A stretch of DNA of 32,515 nt from Bacteroidales bacterium (GCA_029219425.1 JAQXTJ010000039.1:1-32515), one strand, 5' to 3'. Positions 1 to 8,183 are shown, numbered from the stretch's first letter. Program-made: numbers and translations. Notes: generated from the letters alone by a model not told the origin.

Positions 1-2
1 TA

Positions 3-662
3 TCGAAGGCTCTTATGGAGAAGGTGGCCATTGCCAAGGGGCGTGAGCTGGGTGATGACGCTGCCACCACCATCTGCTGCACGCGCTATGGCAACGTGAT
101 GGCGAGCCGTGGCTCTGTGATTCCGCTGTGGGTGGACCAGATGCAGGAGGGCAAGCCCATAACTATCACCGACCCCAACATGACGCGCTTCATGATGACG
201 CTCGACGACGCTGTTGACCTGGTGGTGTATGCGTTCACACATGGGCGCAATGGCGACCTTTTTGTGCAGAAGGCTCCGGCTGCCACGCTGAGTACGCTTG
301 CCGAGGCGCTGAAGCAGACTTATGCGCAGGTTGATCCTAAATATTGCGACACTGAGGTGAGGGTGATTGGCACTCGCCATGGCGAGAAGCTATATGAGAC
401 GCTGGTGACGCGCGAGGAGATGGCCAAGGCTATCGACATGGGCGACTACTACCGCATTCCCTGCGACACGCGCGACCTTAACTACGACAAATTCTACACG
501 GAGGGGAGTGAGGATGTGTCGCGCATTGAGGACTATCACTCGCACAACACTCACCGCCTCGATGTGGAGGAGATGAAGCAGTTGCTGCTGAAGCTGCGGT
601 TTATTCGCGAGGACCTGGGGCTTCAGCCGCGTGCCAAGGCTAAGGAGATAAGGAGTGAATGA
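3..662 (+). CDS. fnlA: UDP-N-acetylglucosamine 4,6-dehydratase/epimerase (CapD/FnlA/WbjB-like), C-terminal part; 5' end lies outside window
   Basis: Open frame runs to the window edge (SKALMEKVAIAKGRE...); extended SDR motifs RYGNVMASRGSVIPLW, DPNMTRFMMTLDDAVDLV, GTRHGEKLYETLVTREEM; followed by wbuC, capF/fnlB and a wecB-like gene. Confidence 0.9.
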   Translation, partial: SKALMEKVAIAKGRELGDDAATTICCTRYGNVMASRGSVIPLWVDQMQEGKPITITDPNMTRFMMTLDDAVDLVVYAFTHGRNGDLFVQKAPAATLSTLAEALKQTYAQVDPKYCDTEVRVIGTRHGEKLYETLVTREEMAKAIDMGDYYRIPCDTRDLNYDKFYTEGSEDVSRIEDYHSHNTHRLDVEEMKQLLLKLRFIREDLGLQPRAKAKEIRSE

Positions 663-688
663 TTTACGCCAAATAATGGAGGACTGAT

Positions 689-1084
689 ATGAAGATAGAC
701 AATGCTTTGCTCGACAGGCTTAGCGAGGAAGCCAGGCGATCGCCACGCCTGCGCATGAACTACGACATGCGCACAACTGCGGCCGATGGCAGCCAGCGAA
801 TGCTCAATGCCCTTGAGCCGGGCACGGTGCTGCCCATTCACCGTCACCGCACCACTGCTGAGACTGTGGTGGGCATCCGCGGACGGCTGAAGGAGACGTT
901 CTATGACGATGACGGGCACTTGACGGGCACTTTCATCGTGGAGCCGTGTGGCGAGTGCCCGGTGCTTCAGGTGCCTGCCGGCGTGTGGCACTCATCGGAG
1001 AGCCTTGAAAGCGGCACGGTGATATTTGAGGCAAAGGATGGGGCATACGAGCCTTTGTCGGAAGAAGACATATTGTTGAAGTGA
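689..1084 (+). CDS. wbuC: WbuC family cupin-fold metalloprotein
   Basis: 131 aa; cupin motif LPIHRHRTTAETVVGIRGRLKETFYDDDG...; located in sugar nucleotide operon. Confidence 0.85.
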   Translation: MKIDNALLDRLSEEARRSPRLRMNYDMRTTAADGSQRMLNALEPGTVLPIHRHRTTAETVVGIRGRLKETFYDDDGHLTGTFIVEPCGECPVLQVPAGVWHSSESLESGTVIFEAKDGAYEPLSEEDILLK

Positions 1085-1206
1085 GAATTTTTCCGGCTTC
1101 TTATTGAATGGTTGCACGCAGGGTTCACGAATTGAAATGTCGGTTTGGGGGATTCTGCGTGAAGTGTTTAGTACCGGATGGTTAAAAAAAAAGAAGATAA
1201 TCGACA

Positions 1207-2409
1207 ATGAGGATATTAGTGACAGGTGCGAAGGGGTTTGTCGGGAAGAACCTTTGCGCCCAACTGAAGAATATACGCGATGGGAAGGCGCGTTGCTACG
1301 GCGACTTGGCGATAGAGGAGGTGCGTGAGTATGACATCGACTCTACGGCTGAGGAACTCGACCGCTGGTGCAGCGACTGCGACTTTGTGTTTAATCTTGC
1401 CGGAGTGAACCGTCCGCAGAATCCGGAGGAGTTCATGCAGGGCAATTTTGGCTTTGCTTCCACTCTGCTCGACACATTGAAAAAGCACGGCAACCGCTGC
1501 CCGGTGATGCTGGCGTCGAGCGCACAGGCTTCTTTGGCAGGACGTTTTGGCAACTCGGAGTATGGCAGCTCGAAGAAGGCCGGTGAGGAGCTGTTTCTTG
1601 CTTATGGGGCTGAAACAGGGGCGAGTATGCTTATTTACCGATTCCCTAATCTCTATGGGAAGTGGTGCCGCCCCAACTACAACTCGGCGGTGGCTACATT
1701 TTGCAACAATATTGCCAACGACCTGCCAATCACAGTGAACGACCCGAGCGTGGAGCTGGAGCTGCTCTATATTGATGACCTTGTGGATGAGATGATTGCC
1801 GCACTCAAGGGTGAGGAACACCGCTGCGAGTTTGACGGGCTTGAGGTGCTGCCGGGTGCCGGTGGACGCTATTGCTACTGCCCGGTGACGCACAAGGCCA
1901 CTCTTGGAGAAATAGTTGACTTGCTGCACGGCTTTGCTGCGATGCCAAAGACGCTGATGATACCCGAAATTCCGGCTGACTCGCTGGCGAAACGCCTCTA
2001 CAGCACTTTTCTGAGCTATCTGCCGAAGGAGAAGACTATTTTCGACCTGAAGATGAATTGCGACGACCGTGGCTCATTCACTGAGCTGGTGCGCACGCTG
2101 AAATGCGGACAGGTGTCGGTGAACATCAGCAAGCCCGGCATCACCAAGGGGCAGCACTGGCATCACACGAAGTGGGAGCAGTTTATCGTGGTGAGCGGAC
2201 ACGGACTGATTCAGCTACGCAAGGAGGGCACCGGCGAGGTCATCAGCTATGAGGTGAGCGGCGAGCGAATACAGAGCGTGATAATGCTGCCGGGATACAC
2301 CCACAATATCATCAACCTGAGCGACACCGACGACCTGGTGACGGTGATGTACTGCAACGAGCTCTTCGATGCCACCCGTCCCGACACATACTTCGACCCT
2401 GTGGAATAA
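1207..2409 (+). CDS. fnlB: CapF/FnlB-like NAD-dependent reductase with C-terminal cupin domain
   Basis: N-terminal Rossmann MRILVTGAKGFVGKNL, YGSSKKAGEE; C-terminal cupin KPGITKGQHWHHTKWEQFIVVSGHGLIQLR; bidomain layout typical of CapF. Confidence 0.9.
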   Translation: MRILVTGAKGFVGKNLCAQLKNIRDGKARCYGDLAIEEVREYDIDSTAEELDRWCSDCDFVFNLAGVNRPQNPEEFMQGNFGFASTLLDTLKKHGNRCPVMLASSAQASLAGRFGNSEYGSSKKAGEELFLAYGAETGASMLIYRFPNLYGKWCRPNYNSAVATFCNNIANDLPITVNDPSVELELLYIDDLVDEMIAALKGEEHRCEFDGLEVLPGAGGRYCYCPVTHKATLGEIVDLLHGFAAMPKTLMIPEIPADSLAKRLYSTFLSYLPKEKTIFDLKMNCDDRGSFTELVRTLKCGQVSVNISKPGITKGQHWHHTKWEQFIVVSGHGLIQLRKEGTGEVISYEVSGERIQSVIMLPGYTHNIINLSDTDDLVTVMYCNELFDATRPDTYFDPVE

Positions 2410-2497
2410 CCGGAAATTCGTGTAAATGTTTTGGCGTTTTCTCGCAGATGCGTTATAGAGGGGCAATTTTGGCTCTCGCAGAGGTATGGAGTACGCG

Positions 2498-2712
2498 AAG
2501 GCATTATTAGATGCGCAATCGATGTGCATCGCATTCCGGGAGCAGGCTTGCTTGAGTCGGTGTACCCCAGAAAGCATTGTCTTAAGAATTGAAATCGAAT
2601 GGGTATAAGGTTGAGGAAAACTCGATAAGCCTATTGGACTGTTGATTAACTTTATATTCTCCCCTTGATACCCTCTTTTGAGGACATCAATCCCGTTAGC
2701 AGACAAGGCTGG
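2498..2712 (+). pseudogene. GxxExxY family protein remnant (frameshifted and internally deleted)
   Basis: Manual 3-frame reading: GIIRCAIDVHRIPGAGLLESVY (from about 2498), then ELKSNGYKVEEN in another frame (about 2593-2625), then KPIGLLINFIFSP (from 2627). These resemble the start, middle and C-terminal parts of GxxExxY proteins. Confidence 0.65.
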
Positions 2713-2742
2713 TAAGTGGTATAAGCCAAGAACGGAATTTTG

Positions 2743-2931
2743 AGGTGATAGCGAACGATACGCGGAGAGCTATACGAAGATTACTGAAGATTATACGGAC
2801 TTGAGTGATAGAGGTTATGATATCATTGATAAGGTAGAGATTGGTTGTGTGCTTTTTGTGGGTATCAATCCTTCTTACGATGAATCCAGGAGTGTTGCTG
2901 ATGCAAGCATTATCATGCGCTATTGGCAATA
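2743..2931 (+). pseudogene. Fragment resembling a uracil-DNA glycosylase-like family protein
   Basis: Frame without a start codon: GDSERYAESYTKITEDYTDLSDRGYDIIDKVEIGCVLFVGINPSYDESRSVADASIIMRYWQ*; the LFVGINPSY motif is UDG-superfamily-like. Low homology certainty. Confidence 0.35.
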
Positions 2932-2973
2932 ACACTTTTAATCTTGATGAGTTGCAAACTTTATTGCTTAAAA

Positions 2974-3005
2974 TTTGTTGGAGAAGTGGATTTTATCTAC
3001 TTTTG
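2974..3005 (+). promoter_or_regulatory. Bacteroidetes-type promoter (TTTG-N20-TACTTTTG) for the 3029 ORF
   Basis: TTTG at 2974-2977, 20-nt spacer, TACTTTTG at 2998-3005 (TAnnTTTG consensus), 23 nt upstream of ATG 3029. Confidence 0.5.
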
Positions 3006-3028
3006 CATCAAATAAATCAGTCAGGAAT

Positions 3029-3220
3029 ATGAGTATAAGGGAATATCGTTTGACCTCGACGGAGGAACCGTCAGATGAGTTTTTTCATGAGCTGATGCTC
3101 CAGGTTGCAGAATCGGCAAGGGATAGTTCGGAAAGAGCCGAGCAGGCATTGCGCAAGATGATGATGGAAACGATAGCCACCATCAATAAACAGCGAAACG
3201 TAGTGCCTAGTCAAATTTGA
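3029..3220 (+). CDS. Small protein, putative partner/antitoxin of a zeta-like toxin
   Basis: 63 aa MSIREYRLTSTEEPSDEFFHELMLQVAESARDSSERAEQALRKMMMETIATINKQRNVVPSQI; ends 10 nt before the ATG of the zeta-like remnant; helical, charged. Confidence 0.6.
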   Translation: MSIREYRLTSTEEPSDEFFHELMLQVAESARDSSERAEQALRKMMMETIATINKQRNVVPSQI

Positions 3221-3230
3221 TTGTCGAGAT

Positions 3231-3553
3231 ATGAGTTCCGTTCAACGACCGGTACTTTGTGTGGTTGCCGGGCCAAATTCTATGTCTGCACTGAAAATCC
3301 TAATATCAATGTGCTGCGTATTGCCCAACGCTATCTGAATGGCGGACATGAAGTGCCAATTTCGAAGATTTTCAGCCGTTACTATAAGTCGCTGACATTT
3401 GCAGCACAGGCAATCAGGTTTGTTGATAGGGCATACGTCTATGACAATTCGCGTGAGAATGAGCTTCCGCAACTGCTTTATCGCACATCAGAAGGTTCGG
3501 TTTTCAAAAGATATTCCGACAATATCCCATTGTGGGCTGAATCATTGATTTGA
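3231..3553 (+). pseudogene. Zeta toxin-like P-loop kinase, internally deleted (Walker A core missing) and frameshifted
   Basis: N-terminal stub MSSVQRPVLCVVAGPN (3231-3278) lies in a different frame from the C-terminal part AKFYVCTENPNINVLRIAQRYLNGGHEVPISKIFSRYYKSL...VDRAYVYDNS...IPLWAESLI (about 3275-3553), which is typical of zeta-toxin family proteins. Confidence 0.75.
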
Positions 3554-3638
3554 TAATATTTATAACATTCTTGTCGTTCCGAGAGTCTTCTTCCGGACGA
3601 TTAACTTGCATCCAATTATTTCTGAAGAATCAATCATT

Positions 3639-4832
3639 ATGGAACAGAAACAACCGAAATACGATTACTCGGATGTGCATTTCGAGGACAATGGGAAGAT
3701 AAAGCTGATTATTGTGGTGGGGACGAGGCCGGAGATTATCAGGCTGGCTGCGGTGATTGACAAGTGCCGCCGCTACTTCGACGTGATTCTCGCCCACACC
3801 GGGCAGAACTACGACTACAACCTGAATGGAATTTTCTTCCGCGACCTGAAGCTGGCTGAGCCAGAGGTGTATATGAACGCTGTCGGCGATGACCTCGGGG
3901 CTACTTGTGGCAATATTATTAATTGCTCCTACAAGCTCTTTGCGCAGACGAAGCCCGATGCCGTTCTGGTGCTGGGCGACACAAATTCGTGCCTATCTGT
4001 GATTGGCGCGAAGAGGCTGCATATACCAATCTTCCACATGGAGGCAGGCAACCGCTGCAAGGACGAGTGCCTGCCCGAAGAGACCAACCGCCGCATAGTG
4101 GATATTATCAGCGACGTGAATATGGCTTATTCGGAGCACGCCCGCCGCTATCTCGCAGATTGTGGCTTGCCCAGGGAGCGAACCTATGTGACCGGCTCAC
4201 CTATGGCCGAGGTGCTTCACAACAACTTGGCCGAGATTGAGGCGAGCGATGTGCACAGTCGGTTAGGGCTTGAGAAGGGAAGGTACATACTTCTCAGTGC
4301 GCACCGCGAGGAGAATATCGACACTGAGAAGAATTTCCTCTCGTTATTCACAGCCATCAACAAGATGGCAGAGAAATATGATATGCCTATTCTCTACAGT
4401 TGTCATCCCCGGAGCCGCAACCGCCTTGCCGCGAGCGGGTTCAAGCTCGATGAGCGTGTGATTCGGCATGAGCCACTCGGATTTCACGACTACAATTGCC
4501 TGCAAATGAACGCGTTTGCCGTGGTGAGCGACAGTGGCACTCTTCCCGAGGAATCATCGTTCTTCACCAGCGTGGGGCATCCATTCCCGGCGATTTGCAT
4601 ACGCACATCCACCGAGCGTCCTGAGGCAATCGACAAGGCCGACTTCATCATTGCCGGAATCGACGAGAAGTCGCTGCTTCAGGCAGTGGACACGGCAGTG
4701 GAGCTGTGCCGCGACGGGCATCATGGCACGCCTGTGCCCGACTATGTGGAGGAGAACGTGAGCACTAAGGTGGTGAAAATCATACAGAGCTATGTGGGCA
4801 TAGTGAACCGCATGGTGTGGCGTAAATACTGA
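3639..4832 (+). CDS. fnlC: Non-hydrolysing UDP-N-acetylglucosamine 2-epimerase (FnlC/WbjD/CapG-like)
   Basis: KLIIVVGTRPEIIRLAAVI, HTGQNYDYNLNGIFF, HMEAGNRCKDECLPEETNRRIVD, SDSGTLPEESSFF; operon context. Confidence 0.9.
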   Translation: MEQKQPKYDYSDVHFEDNGKIKLIIVVGTRPEIIRLAAVIDKCRRYFDVILAHTGQNYDYNLNGIFFRDLKLAEPEVYMNAVGDDLGATCGNIINCSYKLFAQTKPDAVLVLGDTNSCLSVIGAKRLHIPIFHMEAGNRCKDECLPEETNRRIVDIISDVNMAYSEHARRYLADCGLPRERTYVTGSPMAEVLHNNLAEIEASDVHSRLGLEKGRYILLSAHREENIDTEKNFLSLFTAINKMAEKYDMPILYSCHPRSRNRLAASGFKLDERVIRHEPLGFHDYNCLQMNAFAVVSDSGTLPEESSFFTSVGHPFPAICIRTSTERPEAIDKADFIIAGIDEKSLLQAVDTAVELCRDGHHGTPVPDYVEENVSTKVVKIIQSYVGIVNRMVWRKY

Positions 4833-4867
4833 ATTTTCACGAAAAATGAAACAATGTGTGAGATAGT

Positions 4868-5245
4868 ATGAGGGTGATTGGAAATTTGCTCTGGTGGGTG
4901 TTTGGCGGTCTTGAGGCTGCTGTTGGGTATTTCACGGGCAGTCTGGCTATAGCACTGACGATAGTGGGAATACCCGTTGCGTTGCAGACGCTCAAGCTGG
5001 GACTTCTGTGCCTGTGGCCCTTCGGGGCTGAGGTGCGTGCCACTAATTGCCCCATGGGGTGCATTCGCATTCCGCTGAATGTGCTCTGGATGGTATTTGG
5101 CGGCCTGTGGTCGTGCCTGATGCACATTCTCTTTGGGGTGTTGCTGGCGATAACGCTGGTGGGCATTCCATTTGCGAAGCAGCACTTAAAGATGGCAGGG
5201 CTGTCGCTTGCACCCTTTGGCAAGGAAGTGATACTTAAATTTTGA
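4868..5245 (+). CDS. YccF domain-containing membrane protein
   Basis: Two YccF-like repeats: GNLLWWVFGGLEAAVGYFTGSLAIALTIVGIPVALQTLKLGLLCLWPFGAEV and LNVLWMVFGGLWSCLMHILFGVLLAITLVGIPFAKQHLKMAGLSLAPFGKEV. Confidence 0.85.
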   Translation: MRVIGNLLWWVFGGLEAAVGYFTGSLAIALTIVGIPVALQTLKLGLLCLWPFGAEVRATNCPMGCIRIPLNVLWMVFGGLWSCLMHILFGVLLAITLVGIPFAKQHLKMAGLSLAPFGKEVILKF

Positions 5246-5251
5246 CAAACT

Positions 5252-5551
5252 ATGAACCGCATAGAAGAGGAAAAGGCTGTGGTGGAGCAGATGATAAGGC
5301 TCTACTGCAGCAAGCACGAGGGCAACAAGACACTGTGCAGTGATTGTGAAGAGTTGCTGAGATATGCCACGGCGCGGCTGTCGCACTGCCGCTTTGGAAA
5401 CGACAAGCCCACTTGCAAGCAGTGTCCCTTGCACTGTTACCGACGGGAGATGAAGGAGCGTATCAGGGCTGTGATGAGGTGGTCGGGACCGCGAATGATA
5501 ATATATCACCCGGTTGCGGCAATAAAGCATCTTTGGCGTGAATTGTGGTGA
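5252..5551 (+). CDS. Nitrous oxide-stimulated promoter family protein (YgbA-like)
   Basis: RIEEEKAVVEQMIRLYCSKHEG...LCSDCEELLRYATARLSHCRFGNDKPTCKQCPLHCYRREMKERIRAVMRWSGPRMIIYHPVAAIKHL. Confidence 0.85.
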   Translation: MNRIEEEKAVVEQMIRLYCSKHEGNKTLCSDCEELLRYATARLSHCRFGNDKPTCKQCPLHCYRREMKERIRAVMRWSGPRMIIYHPVAAIKHLWRELW

Positions 5552-5579
5552 TTTTTTATAAGCAAACAAAAAGATTGAC

Positions 5580-5984
5580 ATGGCAAACAATAAGCGTGAA
5601 TATGCAAAGGCCAACAAGGATTGGCTTGCGGCAAAGGCCAAGGAGGAGGGCGTGAAGGTACTGGAGAAGGGGGTGTGCTACCGTGTGCTCGCCGAAGGGC
5701 GCAACGATGGCCGGCATCCCACTACGCGCAGTGTGATCACGGCGCACTACACGGGCCGGACCATTGACGGCCGGGAGTTTGACAGCAGCCGGGGCGGAGT
5801 GCCGCCTGCACTGCGTGTGAACGAGGTGATTGATGGGTGGATAGTTGCGCTGCAACACATGTGTGTTGGCGACCGCTGGGAAGTGTATATCCCAGCCGAA
5901 ATGGGCTATGGCCGCTACTCTCAGCCGGGGATTCCAGCCGGGTCCACACTGATATTTGAGATAGAGCTGGTGAGTGTGAACTGA
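5580..5984 (+). CDS. FKBP-type peptidyl-prolyl cis-trans isomerase
   Basis: VITAHYTGRTIDGREFDSS...VNEVIDGWIVALQHMCVGDRWEVYIPAEMGYG...IPAGSTLIFEIELVSV. Confidence 0.92.
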   Translation: MANNKREYAKANKDWLAAKAKEEGVKVLEKGVCYRVLAEGRNDGRHPTTRSVITAHYTGRTIDGREFDSSRGGVPPALRVNEVIDGWIVALQHMCVGDRWEVYIPAEMGYGRYSQPGIPAGSTLIFEIELVSVN

Positions 5985-5987
5985 AAC

Positions 5988-6314
5988 ATGCAGAGGCCTC
6001 TCGATATGAAGAAGAAAGTGAGGATTGTGGCGATGAGGCGGGTGGAGCACCGCGACCTTATGGAACGATATGAGAATCCCATAGAGCACACCTGTGATGT
6101 GCTTGAGGGGCAGGAGTGGGTGAGCGTAGGTGCGCAGCGGCCCGAGGGGTTATGCCCGGAGGCCTGGAAAACGATGCGAGAGTTTGTTGAGGCTCTGGCT
6201 CGAGGCGAGGGCAACTTCTTTGATGGGTGGATGCGGAATCCTCAGAGCGCCATGATAAGTTGCAACGACGGCTTCCGCCCAGTGAGTTTCCTCATTGAGA
6301 CGATAGAGGGATGA
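5988..6314 (+). CDS. TIGR04076 family protein
   Basis: KKVRIVAMRRVEHRDLMERYENP...CDVLEGQEWVSV...PEGLCPEAWKTMREFVEALARG...ISCNDGFRPVSFLIE. Confidence 0.65.
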   Translation: MQRPLDMKKKVRIVAMRRVEHRDLMERYENPIEHTCDVLEGQEWVSVGAQRPEGLCPEAWKTMREFVEALARGEGNFFDGWMRNPQSAMISCNDGFRPVSFLIETIEG

Positions 6315-6856
6315 GTGCATTGAGCATACTTGGGCTTGTGCTGCCTCTGCCGGTTGCATTTATTCTGCACGATGCCGAGGAGGCGCTTTTGCAGCGAGGA
6401 TGGATGCTGCGCAATGCCGCACTGGTGAAGGAGCGCATGCCGTGGGCAGTGCCTGTGATTAGCCGCCTGTTGCGCCTCACCACCGGGGCATTTGCCATTG
6501 CCGCTATTGAGGAACTGCTGTTGATACTTGCCGCCACGGCGTGCGTGCTTGTGCAGGCCGGCTTTGCACTTGAGGTGTGGGCGGCAATGGTGATGGCTTT
6601 CGCGCTGCACTTGCTCGTGCATGTGGCTCAGGCTGTGCTGATGCGCGGATATGTGCCCGGACTCGTCACGGCGGTGCTGTTGCTTCCATATTCGGCGTGG
6701 GGAGTGTATTCGCTGTGGCTCGCCATGGGGCTTGGCACGCTGCTGCTGTACACTGTGGCAGGAGTGGCAGTTGCGGCTGTCAACCTGCGCTTTGCCCACT
6801 GGCTTGGAATTGCACTCACATCGGGGCGCAATGCGGCAAAAACAGGCTCTTTGTGA
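6311..6856 (+). CDS. HXXEE domain-containing membrane protein
   Basis: HDAEE near the N-terminus, EELLLIL, HLLVHVAQAVLMRGYVPG; several hydrophobic helices; 4-bp overlap with upstream ORF. Confidence 0.75.
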   Translation: MSALSILGLVLPLPVAFILHDAEEALLQRGWMLRNAALVKERMPWAVPVISRLLRLTTGAFAIAAIEELLLILAATACVLVQAGFALEVWAAMVMAFALHLLVHVAQAVLMRGYVPGLVTAVLLLPYSAWGVYSLWLAMGLGTLLLYTVAGVAVAAVNLRFAHWLGIALTSGRNAAKTGSL

Positions 6857-6895
6857 AGCTCTTCATATTCAGGGTGCAAAATTTTTGGGGCATAA

Positions 6896-6927
6896 TTGGC
6901 GTAATTCGTGGAAAATAGCTAATTTTG
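6896..6927 (+). promoter_or_regulatory. Bacteroidetes-type promoter (TTG-N21-TAATTTTG) upstream of DUF4290 gene
   Basis: TTG at 6896-6898, 21-nt spacer, TAATTTTG at 6920-6927; about 100 nt before ATG 7031. Confidence 0.5.
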
Positions 6928-7030
6928 CAGAATCGCTTGGCGGCATGTCACCGGCAAGACTGGCACTGTGTGGCTGCGTCCGCGATGATGCCAGTGTTAA
7001 TTAACAGATTATTTGGGTAATAAATCTTAG

Positions 7031-7633
7031 ATGGATCAAAAATATAATTCACAACAAAAGAAACTCGTGCTTCCCGAGTATGGAAGAAATGTGCAGCAAA
7101 TGGTGGACTATTGCGTGGCGATTCCCGACCGCGAGGAGCGCACGCGCTGTGCCTACACCATTGTGCAGATAATGGGCAACCTGCTGCCGCAGTTGCGCGA
7201 CACAGAGGACTACAAGCACAAGCTCTGGGATCATCTCGCAATAATGTCGGACTTCAAGCTCGACATCGACTATCCCTACGACAACATAGTGAAGAAGGAG
7301 AGCCTTGTGACCAAGCCAGAGAAAGTGCCCTACGAGCTTGAGCCAATAAAATATCGCCACTATGGCAAGATAATAGAACGCATGATTGACGCTGCATGTG
7401 AGTATCCCGAGGGAGAGGAGAAGGATAATCTCGTCTCGCTCATAGCCAACCACATGAAGAAACTTATTTTCTCGATCAACAAGGATGGCGTGGAGGACGA
7501 GAAGATTCTCAACGACCTCTATCACTACTCGCGCGGCCGCATCAATCTCGACCCCGCCACTTATCGCCTGCATGAGTTTAAGGAAGCTCCGGCACCAGCC
7601 CCGGCACCTTCGAAGAAGAAAAAGAAGAAGTGA
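7031..7633 (+). CDS. DUF4290 domain-containing protein
   Basis: LVLPEYGRNVQQMVDYCVAIPDREERTRCAYTIVQIMGNLLPQLRD...; C-terminal APAPAPAPSKKKKKK tail; next to rimM. Confidence 0.85.
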   Translation: MDQKYNSQQKKLVLPEYGRNVQQMVDYCVAIPDREERTRCAYTIVQIMGNLLPQLRDTEDYKHKLWDHLAIMSDFKLDIDYPYDNIVKKESLVTKPEKVPYELEPIKYRHYGKIIERMIDAACEYPEGEEKDNLVSLIANHMKKLIFSINKDGVEDEKILNDLYHYSRGRINLDPATYRLHEFKEAPAPAPAPSKKKKKK

Positions 7634-7637
7634 CACT

Positions 7638-8183
7638 ATGATAGGCCGCGACGACTTAGTGGAGATGGGGTGCTACAACAAGCCCCATGGCGTGAATGGC
7701 GAGATTTCGGCCACGATGCTGTGCGACATAGATTTGCTTGATCGCTTCAGTTGCCTTGTGAGCGACATTGATGGCATTTTCGTGCCTTTTTTCGTGGAGG
7801 GGAAGCGACCCAAGAATGAGCAGACCGCGCTGCTGAAGATTGACGGCATCGACAGTGACGAAGACCTGCGCATGCTGGTGAACAAGCAAATATTTGTGAT
7901 GAAACGCGAATATGAGGCGCTTGCCGCCGAATATGACTGCGACGAGGAGCCAGCCGACCTCTTCATTGGCTTCGAGGTGATAGAGGTGGAGGGCGACAGG
8001 GTGATTGGCGAGATTGTGGATGTGGACGACTCCACCGAGAACGTTCTCTTTGTGGTGGAGGATGCCATGGGACGTGAGGTGCTCATCCCCATTGCAGAGG
8101 AATTTATCGACGGAATCGACCACGAGGAGCGTCGCATATATATGAACCTGCCCCTTGGACTGCTGCCCGGTGATGCCGGATAA
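7638..8183 (+). CDS. rimM: Ribosome maturation factor RimM
   Basis: MIGRDDLVEMGCYNKPHGVNGEISATM... VGRDVLIPIAEEFI-like region (GREVLIPIAEEFIDGIDHEERRIYMNLPLGLL). Start chosen at ATG 7638, inside the longer 7485 ORF. Confidence 0.9.
   Translation: MIGRDDLVEMGCYNKPHGVNGEISATMLCDIDLLDRFSCLVSDIDGIFVPFFVEGKRPKNEQTALLKIDGIDSDEDLRMLVNKQIFVMKREYEALAAEYDCDEEPADLFIGFEVIEVEGDRVIGEIVDVDDSTENVLFVVEDAMGREVLIPIAEEFIDGIDHEERRIYMNLPLGLLPGDAG

Noticed and set aside
1104-1328. 74-aa ORF with A-homopolymer near 1184 (possible phase-variable leader peptide)
   Set aside because: Overlaps fnlB out of frame, no recognisable protein features; a single homopolymer is weak evidence.
1216-1929. 237-aa minus-strand ORF
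   Set aside because: Antisense to fnlB, no signal or domain.
3590-3640. Weak hairpin TCGTTCCGA...TCCGGACGA upstream of fnlC
   Set aside because: Short imperfect stem without U-tract; could occur by chance.
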